Source of the DNA: JBBROS01 sp965199595
GTDB taxonomy: Bacteria; Pseudomonadota; Alphaproteobacteria; Acetobacterales; Acetobacteraceae
Length of the DNA stretch: 64,000 nucleotides
Direction of reading: 5' to 3'
Assembly (NCBI GenBank): GCA_965199595.1
Contig: OZ241182.1
Location: 868,001 to 932,000 of the forward strand
Under the pieces are notes generated by a model, which searched no databases, was not told the DNA's origin, and saw only the letters and a list, made by a program, of their open reading frames with translations. The stretch's first letter is position 1. Each line of letters starts with the position of its first letter. The position numbers and the translations under genes are program-made. Of this stretch, positions 1 through 11,329 are shown in pieces.

Positions 1-603
1 CACGCCGGGCCGCAGCTCGGCCTCGGGGCCTTCCACGCGCTTGAGCAGGCCGCGCAGGTCCTTGGCGTCGAGCGGGATGCCGCCGGAGAACACGTCCAGC
101 ACGGTCTGGTGCGGGCCAGCCCGCTTTGGAGCAGCGTTGGGACGGCCGCGCGCGGCATCGCCCTCCAGCGCCAGCAGGAAATGCCCGGGGAAGTCGAGCC
201 CATGGGCGGACCAGCCGATGGCCCGGGTGCAGTGCAGCCAGATGATGCCGAGCGCCACCGGCAGCCCGCGGCGGCGACGGATGACGTGGATCAGGTTGGC
301 GTTGTCCATGTCGTCATAGGACTGGGTGTCGCCGCTGTAGCGGTGCCGGCCGGTGATCAGCCCGGCCAGTGCCCCGGCCCGCGCCGCCACGTCGTCCGAC
401 GTCATGTCGTGCGCCATGGCCACCGCGTCGCGCGCGAGGTCCGACAGGTGGGCCGAGGCAGCCTGCCAGTCCGTGCCCTCGGCGCCCCCGTGCGCCGCGC
501 CGGGCGCGTCGATGCGGGCCAGCTGCAGCGCCGCCTGGGCGATGTCGATCTCCACGTCCGGCGTTTGGCCGATGGCGTCCAGTGCCGTCCGTGGATCGAT
601 CAT
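1..603 (-). CDS. SirB1-family transglutaminase-like protein, 3' end cut by window edge
   Basis: The reverse strand reads open from an ATG at 603 to the window edge, giving 201 residues without a stop. The segment NLIHVIRRRRGLPVALGI followed by a Cys-containing helix (LHCTRAIGW) and the GLDFPGHFLLAL strand is the hallmark of the SirB1/transglutaminase-like superfamily (UPF0162), where these carry the Asn-Leu, Cys and His positions of a papain-like fold. The biochemical role of the family is unsettled; it is a cytoplasmic protein. The start lies 3 bases after the thiC stop, so it is probably cotranscribed with thiC. The C-terminal part lies outside the window. The family assignment is firm, the function is not. 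Confidence 0.8.
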   Translation of the reverse strand, partial: MIDPRTALDAIGQTPDVEIDIAQAALQLARIDAPGAAHGGAEGTDWQAASAHLSDLARDAVAMAHDMTSDDVAARAGALAGLITGRHRYSGDTQSYDDMDNANLIHVIRRRRGLPVALGIIWLHCTRAIGWSAHGLDFPGHFLLALEGDAARGRPNAAPKRAGPHQTVLDVFSGGIPLDAKDLRGLLKRVEGPEAELRPGV

Positions 604-606
604 GTG

Positions 607-2427
<1,821 letters not shown>

Positions 2428-2498
2428 GGACGGCCCTCCTGGTGGGGGCCGGGTGCATGCCTGGACGGGGGTTCTGCGCGGTCGTTTTGCGCGGGCCC

Positions 2499-2598
2499 GT
2501 CCCTACGCCGGCATGACCCGGATCAGGTTGTGCAGGGTCATCGCGTTGCCCATCGGGCCGGCGAACTCTCAGCCCCGTAGCAGGGCCCCCCTCGGATA
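2499..2598 (-). promoter_or_regulatory. TPP (thi-box) riboswitch upstream of thiC
   Basis: Read on the reverse strand, the leader contains the conserved thi-box elements in order: a G-rich P1 strand, GGGGCTGAGAG, then the ACCTGATCCGGGTCATGCC block and the closing GCGTAGGGA. These match the pyrimidine-sensing and pyrophosphate-sensing loops of TPP riboswitches. The aptamer ends about 70 bases before the thiC start; the bases between can form a GC-rich hairpin (GACGGG with CCCGTC) that might act as the expression platform, although whether control is at termination or translation cannot be told from sequence alone. Confidence 0.95.
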
Positions 2599-2647
2599 CC
2601 GCGACCGTCCGCGTTTCCAGGCCGGAAGTCAACGAAACTCTGGGTGG

Positions 2648-3034
2648 TCAGGCCGGGTTCTTGCTCAGCATCGGCCCCAGGGGCCCGCCGCCGAACAGAT
2701 GGACGTGGAGGTGCGGCACCTCCTGCCCGGAATGCATGCCCATGTTGGACAGCACGCGGAAGCCCGGCTGCTCCAGATCCAGCTGCTTCGCCACCTTGCC
2801 CACGGCGCGGAAGAACCCGGCGATCTCGGCATCCGGCGCGGTCGCCACGAAATCCGACAGGGCGACGTAGGGGCCGCGCGGGATCACCAGCACATGGATC
2901 GGCGCCTGCGGGGCGATGTCGTGGAAGGCAATGGCGTATTCGTCCTCATACACGCGGCGGGACGGGATCTCCCCGCGCAGGATGCGGGCGAAGATGTTGC
3001 TGTCGTCGTAGGGTCCGGCGCCACTGACGGGCAT
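2648..3034 (-). CDS. HIT-family nucleotide-binding hydrolase (HINT type)
   Basis: A 128-residue histidine-triad protein. The catalytic triad motif HLHVHLF (HxHxHxx) lies near the C-terminus, preceded by the family block GFRVLSNMGMHSGQEV. Family members hydrolyse purine nucleoside phosphoramidates and AMP-lysine conjugates in the cytosol. The reading frame is open further upstream to 3112, but the ATG at 3034 gives the normal length and begins just before the conserved DDSNIFARILRGEIP stretch, so I chose it. It stands alone between the thiC leader and a divergent lipoprotein gene. Physiological substrate unknown. Confidence 0.9.
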   Translation of the reverse strand: MPVSGAGPYDDSNIFARILRGEIPSRRVYEDEYAIAFHDIAPQAPIHVLVIPRGPYVALSDFVATAPDAEIAGFFRAVGKVAKQLDLEQPGFRVLSNMGMHSGQEVPHLHVHLFGGGPLGPMLSKNPA

Positions 3035-3133
3035 TGCTGGTCTCCGCTGTGGCGGCATCGCCGCTGTTACGCCATGTTTACGAGAGATAACCGCGGGGCC
3101 CGCTGCTGCCAAGCCGCGGCCGGGAGGGAGACG

Positions 3134-3766
3134 ATGAAGGTTCCGATGCAGGTGCTGGCCCGCGGTGCGGCCCTGGGGCTGGTGGGCCTGTCGATGGCCG
3201 GGTGCGTGCCGGACCCGGGCGGCGCCTACCCGGCGCCGTATGGCGGCTATGGCGGCCCGGCACCGTCTTCCGGCTATTCAGCGCCAGCTCCGGCCTATGG
3301 CTATTCGGAGCCTGGCTATGCCGCACCCGGTTACGTGGCGCCTGGCTATGCCTATGGGCAGCCCGTCGTCGTCCCGGGCATCGCCATCGGCATCGAAAGT
3401 GGGCGGGACCGGTTCTACCGGGAGCGCTTCGAGCGGAGCCGGTTCGACCGGGAGCGCTTCGGCCGTGAACGCTTCGACCGGGAGCGCTTCGACCGCGAGC
3501 GCTTCGATCGGGAGCGCTTCGGGCGTGAGCGTTTTGCCCGGCCGCCCGGGGGGTTCCCGGAGAGCCGGCCGGGGCAGCCGTTCTTCGGGGGCCATGCGCC
3601 GCCGGGCCTCGTGCCGGGCTTCGTGCCGGGGCAGGGCATGCGGCCCGGGCCGGGTGGTCCGCCGCCGGGTGGCCCACCGCCCGGGGCCGGGCCGCGGCAG
3701 GGGCCGCCGCCGGGTCAGCCGGGGCGTCCGCCGGGGGAGCGGGGGCGGCCCGGGGAACGGGGATAG
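3134..3766 (+). CDS. Lipoprotein with Tyr/Gly/Pro-rich and RFDRE-repeat regions
   Basis: Unrecognised 210-residue protein. It starts at the ATG at 3134 behind GGGAGGGAG and has a lipoprotein signal peptide ending in a lipobox (LSMAGC, Cys21), so it is probably anchored in the outer or inner membrane. Three low-complexity segments follow: a Gly/Tyr/Pro stretch with GYxAPGY units (about 25-75), nine or so highly charged five-residue units of the type RFDRE/RFGRE (about 90-135), and a Pro/Gly tail (about 140-210). No enzymatic domain can be seen. The frame is fixed by the signal peptide; the alternate charge pattern and the synonymous variation among repeat copies argue for a real coding sequence. 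Function unknown. Confidence 0.75.
   Translation: MKVPMQVLARGAALGLVGLSMAGCVPDPGGAYPAPYGGYGGPAPSSGYSAPAPAYGYSEPGYAAPGYVAPGYAYGQPVVVPGIAIGIESGRDRFYRERFERSRFDRERFGRERFDRERFDRERFDRERFGRERFARPPGGFPESRPGQPFFGGHAPPGLVPGFVPGQGMRPGPGGPPPGGPPPGAGPRQGPPPGQPGRPPGERGRPGERG
3410..3540 (+). repeat. Tandem 15-bp coding repeat (RFDRE units)
   Basis: Inside the preceding lipoprotein gene a 15-base unit close to TTCGACCGGGAGCGC is repeated about nine times in phase, with third-base and Asp/Gly changes between copies. It encodes alternating aromatic, Arg and acidic residues. The unit length is a multiple of three, so copy-number change would keep the frame. Confidence 0.85.
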
Positions 3767-3818
3767 GCCGCGCCGGGCTGGCTTGCTAAACTGGCCCGGA
3801 GTGGACCGAGGACATGAG

Positions 3819-4043
3819 ATGACGCCGACCGATATTGCCCGCGTGGAAACCTATCTGCGCCGGATCATGGGCAATCCCAAGATCGCCATTCCCGCGCCCA
3901 AGCGGAAGGGCGCCACCGTCGAGGTGACTCTGGAGGGCGAGTTCCTGGGCACGCTGCACCGGGACGAGGAGGATGGCGAGGTGTCCTATGCCCTGCACAT
4001 CACCATCCTGGACGAGGACCTGCCGCCGCCGCCGAAGAAGTAG
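3819..4043 (+). CDS. DUF3126 family protein
   Basis: Small 74-residue protein of unknown function found widely in alphaproteobacteria. The stretches VETYLRRIMGNPKIAIP and DGEVSYALHITILDEDL are the family's conserved ends. It is soluble, with no signal peptide. The start is the second of two closely spaced ATGs: the one at 3814 hits a stop at once, so 3819 is used. The stop at 4043 is directly followed by the GTG of the next gene, suggesting cotranscription. Confidence 0.85.
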   Translation: MTPTDIARVETYLRRIMGNPKIAIPAPKRKGATVEVTLEGEFLGTLHRDEEDGEVSYALHITILDEDLPPPPKK

Positions 4044-5360
4044 GTGGGTCCGGGCCCGCAGGCCGGGCCCGGACTGCCGGAAGGCGGGGCCACGCGCCGG
4101 GTCGCGCTGCTGTGCTGGCTCGCCTACGCCGCCCTCGCACTCTCCGCGGTCTGGACGGTGCCGTTCCCCAACAACTACGACGAGCTGGCCCATCTCTCCT
4201 ACCTGACCCGGCTGGCGCAGATGCCGCTGGACCAGCTCGATTTCTCGGCATTGCGGCTGCTGGGGCCGGGTCTCGGCGCCGGGTTCGGGGCGGAGGGCAA
4301 CTACCTCAACCATCCGCCGGGCTACTACCTGGCGCTGGGCTGGCTGTTGCCGGCGGATCACTGGCCCACGCTGCACACGGTGCATCTGCTGCGGCTGGTG
4401 AATGCCGGGCTTTCCATCCTGGCGGTGGGGGCCGCGCTGCTGGTGGGCGTGCTCCGTCGGCTGGAACCGCGGCTGATGCTGCTGTTCGGCGCGATGGTGG
4501 TGCTGGTTCCCGTGCTGCAGGTGACCGGCAGCGGCATTTCCAACGACAACCTGGCGCTGCTCGGCGGCTGCATGGCCGTGCTGGGCGCACAGGCGATGCG
4601 GGGCGGGCGGCGGCTGGGCGCCGTGCTGCTGCTCGCCGGGTGTGCCGCGGCGACGCTCGCGAAGTTCACTGCGGCGCTGATGATGGGTGGGTTCGCCGGG
4701 GTGTTCCTGCTGCTGCAGGCCGGGCCATGGCGGCGGATGCCGATGCTGGCGGCGCTGGCGGCGGTCGAGGCGGTGGCGGGGTTGCCCTATGCCTGGTTCG
4801 TGCTGCGGTTCGGCACGCCGGTGCCGATCACCCCGGCCTTTGCCGCCGTGGGGGCCGAGGCGGCGGCGGCGCGGCTGACGCTGCATGGCTGGGTGCCGGG
4901 CGCCGTGCTGTCCTTGCCGGCCTATGCCGTGCAGTTCCTGCGCTGGCTGTTCGACAGCTGGAACCCGGTGGCCAGCCTGGGCGCATGGGCGGAGGCGGCG
5001 GTGCTGCTGGCGCCCGCCCTGGTGCTGCTGGCGGCGGTGCCGGCGCTGGTGGCGAACGCGCCGGGTCGCCGGGGCGCGGATGCGGTGCTGGCGGCGAGCG
5101 GGGCGGCGCTGCTGCTGACGCTGGTGCCGCATCTGGTGTTCTCGTGGCAGCGCTATCACCTGGCGCTGGGGGCGCCGCCGTTCGATGCGGTGCCGCGTTA
5201 CTACCTGCCCTGCGCCCTGGCGGCCGTTCCGGCGGCGGCGTGCCGGACGGTGCAGCGTGTGCCGGGTTCGTGGCGGATGGTTGTGCTATGGGTGATGCTG
5301 CTGGCGGTGGTGGCGGGGCTGCCGATCCTGGCGGCGTGCAGCGGTCATGCCTGTCCGTAG
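4044..5360 (+). CDS. Polytopic membrane protein, glycosyltransferase GT-C-like
   Basis: 438 residues with about ten hydrophobic segments. After the first membrane helix comes NNYDELAHLSYL, resembling the acidic first-loop motif of GT-C enzymes (GT39/ArnT and DUF2142-like proteins), and then a loop with NYLNHPPGYYLALGW, similar to the HPPLYY loop in the same families. This suggests a transferase using a polyprenyl-linked sugar on the periplasmic face, but the substrate is not deducible. The GTG at 4044 abuts the stop of the DUF3126 gene. The protein ends at 5360, shortly before a convergent SRAP gene. The membrane topology is clear; the enzymatic class is inference. Confidence 0.65.
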   Translation: MGPGPQAGPGLPEGGATRRVALLCWLAYAALALSAVWTVPFPNNYDELAHLSYLTRLAQMPLDQLDFSALRLLGPGLGAGFGAEGNYLNHPPGYYLALGWLLPADHWPTLHTVHLLRLVNAGLSILAVGAALLVGVLRRLEPRLMLLFGAMVVLVPVLQVTGSGISNDNLALLGGCMAVLGAQAMRGGRRLGAVLLLAGCAAATLAKFTAALMMGGFAGVFLLLQAGPWRRMPMLAALAAVEAVAGLPYAWFVLRFGTPVPITPAFAAVGAEAAAARLTLHGWVPGAVLSLPAYAVQFLRWLFDSWNPVASLGAWAEAAVLLAPALVLLAAVPALVANAPGRRGADAVLAASGAALLLTLVPHLVFSWQRYHLALGAPPFDAVPRYYLPCALAAVPAAACRTVQRVPGSWRMVVLWVMLLAVVAGLPILAACSGHACP

Positions 5361-5381
5361 CGGGCCGGGCATCCTTGGGTC

Positions 5382-6062
5382 CTACAGCAGCAGCCCCATT
5401 GCTGCCGGTGCGGCCCGGCCCAGCGGCGGGTCCTGCTTCTCGCCGCGCGCCACGACGCGCAGCAGGCCATCCGCCAAGGGCCGCTGCAGCGCCAGCGCCT
5501 CCGGGATTGGTGCCGTCATCCAGGCGTCGCACTCGGCCGGGGTGGTCAGGATCACCGGCATCGCCTTGGGGTGGATGGGGCCGACCACGGCGTTCGGCGC
5601 GCAGGTCAGGAAGGAGAACAGCCGGTGCTCGCCCTCGATGGGCTCGGCCTTCGTGCCCCGGGTGCCGCGCCAGGGCCGCCACAGCCCGGCAAAGCAGAAC
5701 AGCGGCCGCTCCTCGGCCAGCGCGAACCAGTGCGGCACCGCGGGCGTGCCGGCGGCGTACTCGCAGAAGGCGGTGACCGGCACCAGGCAGCGGTAGGCCG
5801 GGGCCATCCAGGCGCGCCAGTAGCCGGAGGCGGTGTTGCGGATGTTGGTGACGGGGCAGTTGCCGGGCACGCCGGGCGGGGCGGGGAAGCCCCAGCGCAT
5901 GAGGCCGAGGGTGCGGCCGGCGGTGCCATGATGCACCACCGGGGCAAGCTGGTCCGGAAAGATGCCGGGCATGGGCGGCAGGTTGCCGGCGAGATCGTCC
6001 ACGACGTGGAAGATGCGGCGCATGGCCGCCTGGTCCTTGATGATGCTGTAGAGGTTGCACAT
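5382..6062 (-). CDS. SRAP-domain protein (YedK/HMCES type), abasic-site protection
   Basis: 226 residues. The initiator Met is followed by Cys2 (MCNLYS), which after Met removal forms the thiazolidine crosslink to abasic sites in single-stranded DNA. Other family landmarks are MRWGFP, the NIRN substrate-binding Asn block, FCEY carrying the catalytic Glu, and HPKAMPVIL with the active-site His. Members shield abasic sites during replication. The ATG at 6062 must be the start because Cys2 is required. It is the last gene of the minus-strand run behind dnaJ, 40 bases away; I see no sign of a dedicated SOS box. Confidence 0.93.
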   Translation of the reverse strand: MCNLYSIIKDQAAMRRIFHVVDDLAGNLPPMPGIFPDQLAPVVHHGTAGRTLGLMRWGFPAPPGVPGNCPVTNIRNTASGYWRAWMAPAYRCLVPVTAFCEYAAGTPAVPHWFALAEERPLFCFAGLWRPWRGTRGTKAEPIEGEHRLFSFLTCAPNAVVGPIHPKAMPVILTTPAECDAWMTAPIPEALALQRPLADGLLRVVARGEKQDPPLGRAAPAAMGLLL

Positions 6063-6102
6063 GCGGGAGAGAGGGAGCGCCCGGCCCGGCGCCCCCGGCT
6101 GT

Positions 6103-7233
6103 TCAGGCGCCGTCGAAGAACTTGGCGACCTTGGCGAAGAAGCCCTCGGTGTCCGGGCTGCCCTTCGCGTGGTCCTTGGCCTCGGACTCGAACTCCTCCA
6201 GCAGTTCCCGCTGCCGCTTGGTCAGGTGGCGCGGCGTCTCGACCGCGACCTGGATGTACATGTCGCCGCGCACCGCGCTGCGGAGCATGGAGAAGCCCTT
6301 GGAGCGCAGGCGGAACTGGTCCCCGGTCTGGGTGCCCGCCGGGATCTTGACCTTGGCGCGAGTGCCGTCGATGGCCGGCACCTCCACGTCGCCGCCCAGC
6401 GAGGCCTGCGTCATCGGCAGCGGCACCCGGCAGAAGATGTTGGCGCCGTCGCGCTGGAAGATGTCGTGCGGGCGGACGGCGATGTGAACATACAGGTCGC
6501 CCGCCGGGGCACCCTGCGGCCCGGCCTCGCCCTCGCCGGCCAGGCGGATGCGCGTGCCGTCCTCGACCCCGGCGGGGATCGCGACCTGCAGCGTCTTTTC
6601 CCGCTGCACGGTGCCGGCGCCGCTGCAGACGCGGCACGGATTCTTCACCACACGGCCGGTGCCGCCGCAGGTGGGGCAGGCGCGCTCCACCAGGAAGAAG
6701 CCCTGCTGCGCCCGCACCTTTCCGGCGCCGCCGCAGGTGGAGCAGGTGTTGCGCCCCGCGGCCTTGTCGGCGCTGCCGGTGCCATCGCAGGCGTCGCAGG
6801 CCACGCGGGTCGGGATGCGGATCGGGCGCTTGGTGCCGGCGAAGGCGTCCACCAGCTCGATCTCGATCTGCGTCTGCAGATCCGAGCCGCTGCGGGCGCG
6901 GCCGGTGCGGCGGCCGGTCATGTCGCCGAACATCTGGTCGAAGATGTCGCCCAGCCCGCCGCCCTCGCCGAAGGGGAAGCCGCCGCCGCCGCCCGCGCCC
7001 GCCTGCTCGAAGGCCTGGTGCCCGAAGCGGTCATAGGCGGCGCGCTTCTGGTCGTCCTTCAGGATCTCATAGGCCTCGCTGACCTCCCTGAACTTGGCCT
7101 CCGCGGCCTTGTCGCCGGGGTTGCGGTCCGGGTGGTGCTGCATGGCGAGCTTGCGATACGCCTTTTTCAGGTCGTCGCCGGTCGCTTCACGGGTGCAGCC
7201 GAGGGTGGTGTAGTAATCTGCTTTGGTCGCCAA
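6103..7233 (-). CDS. dnaJ: Chaperone DnaJ
   Basis: 376-residue class A J-protein. It has an N-terminal J domain with the HPD motif (QHHPDRN), a Gly/Phe-rich linker, four zinc-binding CXXCXGXG-type repeats (CDACDGTG, CSTCGGAG, CPTCGGTG, CRVCSGAG) and the C-terminal substrate-binding domains. It delivers unfolded clients to DnaK and stimulates its ATPase. It lies just downstream of dnaK, separated by a hairpin that looks like a terminator or attenuator. Complete, normal length. Confidence 0.98.
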   Translation of the reverse strand: MATKADYYTTLGCTREATGDDLKKAYRKLAMQHHPDRNPGDKAAEAKFREVSEAYEILKDDQKRAAYDRFGHQAFEQAGAGGGGGFPFGEGGGLGDIFDQMFGDMTGRRTGRARSGSDLQTQIEIELVDAFAGTKRPIRIPTRVACDACDGTGSADKAAGRNTCSTCGGAGKVRAQQGFFLVERACPTCGGTGRVVKNPCRVCSGAGTVQREKTLQVAIPAGVEDGTRIRLAGEGEAGPQGAPAGDLYVHIAVRPHDIFQRDGANIFCRVPLPMTQASLGGDVEVPAIDGTRAKVKIPAGTQTGDQFRLRSKGFSMLRSAVRGDMYIQVAVETPRHLTKRQRELLEEFESEAKDHAKGSPDTEGFFAKVAKFFDGA

Positions 7234-7269
7234 GGGATCGGTCCTCGCTTAGGGCACCGTAGATACGGG

Positions 7270-7304
7270 AAAGGCGCCCGCCTCTGATGAGCGCGGGCGC
7301 CTTT
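7270..7304 (-). terminator. Hairpin between dnaK and dnaJ
   Basis: Perfect 12-bp stem, AAAGGCGCCCGC with GCGGGCGCCTTT, and an 11-base loop, located 25 bases after the dnaK stop. In the minus direction the stem closes with CCTTT but no long U-run follows, so it may be a partial terminator that lowers dnaJ expression relative to dnaK or an RNA-stability element. Confidence 0.7.
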
Positions 7305-7328
7305 CGTCTTCAACCAGCCAGTCGGCTA

Positions 7329-9293
<1,965 letters not shown>

Positions 9294-9360
9294 GTATGTC
9301 TCCTTTTCAGCGGCGGCGTGCGGCCCGAAGCACCGGACGCGGCCCTATGGTCAACGGGAA

Positions 9361-9391
9361 ATATCTATGGTTCCGGCACCCGGCGGACAAG
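9361..9391 (-). promoter_or_regulatory. Candidate heat-shock (sigma-32-like) promoter of dnaK
   Basis: In the grpE-dnaK gap the reverse strand reads CTTG, 18 bases, then CATAGAT. This resembles the -35 CTTG and -10 C(C/T)TAT-type boxes of alphaproteobacterial RpoH promoters, and sits about 70 bases before dnaK. The match is imperfect. I did not find a CIRCE inverted repeat here. Confidence 0.35.
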
Positions 9392-9425
9392 GGCAGCCGG
9401 GCCACATTCTCGTGCGGACGGGCGG

Positions 9426-10031
9426 TCAGGCGGCGCTGGAACCCTTCGCCACCACCACCATCGCCGGCTTCAGCAGGCGGCCGTTCAGCGTCCAGGCCTG
9501 GGTCCAGGCCTGCATCACCGAGCCCGGCGCGTGCTCGCTGGAGGGCTGCTCCGCCATCGCCTGGTGCAGGTTCGCGTCGAAGGGCTGGCCAGTGGGGTCC
9601 GTGCTCTTGATGCCGTTGCGCTCCATGATGGCGACGAAGCTGCGCTCCACGCCCTCGAAGCCCTCGCGCAGCTTGGTGACGATCGCCGGTTCGTCGGCGC
9701 TCGCGGGCGGCAGGCTGGACAGGCCGCGGCGCAGGTTCTCGGCCGCTTCCACCACATCGGTGGCGAACTTCTGCACGGCATACTGGCGGGTGTCGTCCAC
9801 GTCGCGCTTGGCGCGGGCGCGGACGTTCTGCATCTCGGCCTCGGCGCGCACCCAGCGGTCGCGCATGTCGTCCCGCTCGGCAGTCAGCCTGGTGATCTGC
9901 GCCTCGGGCGAGAGGGTCTCGGCCGGGTCCGTGCCTTCCGGCGGCAGGGCATCGGCTGTGGCGTGGGCGCGGGCGTCGGAATCGAGGGCGGGATCGGCCT
10001 CGGGCGGGGTTTGTTGCGGGTCGGTGCTCAT
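9426..10031 (-). CDS. grpE: Nucleotide exchange factor GrpE
   Basis: 201 residues. A charged, disordered N-terminus and a long coiled coil (about 45-100, with ERDDMRDRWVRAEAEMQNVR) precede the C-terminal beta domain marked by GQPFDANLHQAMAE. It releases ADP from DnaK. The ATG at 10031 was chosen because it yields the normal length; a longer frame to 10097 has no homologous look. It is 132 bases upstream of dnaK in the same direction. Confidence 0.96.
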   Translation of the reverse strand: MSTDPQQTPPEADPALDSDARAHATADALPPEGTDPAETLSPEAQITRLTAERDDMRDRWVRAEAEMQNVRARAKRDVDDTRQYAVQKFATDVVEAAENLRRGLSSLPPASADEPAIVTKLREGFEGVERSFVAIMERNGIKSTDPTGQPFDANLHQAMAEQPSSEHAPGSVMQAWTQAWTLNGRLLKPAMVVVAKGSSAA

Positions 10032-10130
10032 GCGGTGGAGGTAGGGTGGATCGGCCGCCGGGGCAAGCGGCGGCGGGCGTTTGGCTGGCATTCGCACGGC
10101 GGGCCTGGCTTGGCCAAAGCGACGCAGGGA

Positions 10131-11303
10131 TCAAAGGACCAGCGCCGCCAGCAGCGCATCCAGCCGCAGCCGTCCCTCCAGCGTGGCCACCAGGCGCCCG
10201 CCCTCGTGCACCAGGTAGCCCTCGTCGATCGCCTGCCGCAGGGTTCCGGGGTCCAGCGCGTCGGCCAGGCGGGTGCCGGTCCGGCTCTCGAACGCATGGG
10301 CCTCGATCCCTTCGGTCAGCCGCAGGCCCATCAGCAGCATCTCCCGGGTCCGGTCCTCCGGGGCGATGACCTCCTCGGGCGTGCTGCCATGGCCGTTGCG
10401 TTCGACCAGTGCGGCCCATGGCTCCGGCGCCCGGTGCCGCCGGGTCGCGGTCAGCCGGCCCGCGAGGGTGAGGCGGCCATGGGCGCCGGGGCCGATGCCG
10501 GCGTAGTCGGCGTAACGCCAATAGGCCAGGTTGTGGCGGCTCTCCGCCCCTAGTTTTGCCAGGTTGCTGACCTCGTAGGGCAGCAGCCCGTGCCCGGCGC
10601 AGGTCTCGATGGTGTCGCGATACAGCAGGGCGGCGTCATCATCGCCGGGCAGGGCGATGCGGCCTTGGCGGTGCAGCGCCTCGAACCTGGTGCCGGGCTC
10701 GATGGTCAGCTGATAGAGGCTGAGGTGGTCGGCACACAGCGCCAGCGCCTGGTGCAGCTCGGCGGCCCAGGCGGGGCGGGACTGGCCGGGGCGGGCGTAG
10801 ATCAGGTCGAAGCTGGCGCGCGGGAAGGTGGCGGCGGCGTGTTCCAGCGCCGCGATCGCCTGGGGGGCGGAGTGCTCGCGGCCCAGGAAGCGCAGGGCGG
10901 TCTCGTCGAGCGACTGGATGCCCAGCGAGATGCGGTTCACCCCGGCCTGGCGGAACGCCTCCAGCCTGGCGCGCTCCACGCTGGTGGGGTTGGCCTCCAG
11001 GGTGATCTCCAGGTTCGGCACCGGCGGGAACAGCCGCGTGGCGTCCTCGATCAGGGCGGCGACGGTGGCCGGGTCCATGAGGCTGGGGGTGCCGCCGCCG
11101 AAGAAGATGGAGGCGAGCGGGCGCGGCCCAAGGCGGGCGGCCTCCCACGCCAGCTCCGCGCGGAGGGCGGCGGCGAAGCGCGCCTGGGGCAGCACGTCGC
11201 GGACGTGGCTGTTGAAGTCGCAATACGGGCACTTGGCCAGGCAGAAGGGCCAGTGGATGTACAGCGCGAGGGGCTGGGTGGTCATCGGGGCAGCATCCGG
11301 CAT
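10131..11303 (-). CDS. hemW: Radical SAM heme chaperone HemW
   Basis: 390 residues. The radical SAM cluster motif CX3CX2C is CLAKCPYC near residue 21, followed by FFGGGTPSL (SAM-binding GGGTP) and the HemW-type segment DLIYARPGQS. The C-terminal domain contains ESRHNLAYWRYADYAGIGPGAHG, typical of HemW rather than of coproporphyrinogen dehydrogenase HemN. It binds heme and is thought to deliver it to respiratory proteins. The ATG at 11303 has AAGG eight bases upstream; a second ATG at 11285 is possible. rdgB, its common neighbour in alphaproteobacteria, is absent here. Confidence 0.93.
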   Translation of the reverse strand: MPDAAPMTTQPLALYIHWPFCLAKCPYCDFNSHVRDVLPQARFAAALRAELAWEAARLGPRPLASIFFGGGTPSLMDPATVAALIEDATRLFPPVPNLEITLEANPTSVERARLEAFRQAGVNRISLGIQSLDETALRFLGREHSAPQAIAALEHAAATFPRASFDLIYARPGQSRPAWAAELHQALALCADHLSLYQLTIEPGTRFEALHRQGRIALPGDDDAALLYRDTIETCAGHGLLPYEVSNLAKLGAESRHNLAYWRYADYAGIGPGAHGRLTLAGRLTATRRHRAPEPWAALVERNGHGSTPEEVIAPEDRTREMLLMGLRLTEGIEAHAFESRTGTRLADALDPGTLRQAIDEGYLVHEGGRLVATLEGRLRLDALLAALVL

Positions 11304-11329
11304 TGGCCCGGCCTTATACGCGATCCCGG

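Noticed and set aside
3410..3540. Regularly spaced repeats resembling a CRISPR array
   Set aside because: Units are 15 bp, contiguous without spacers, and in phase with a coding sequence.
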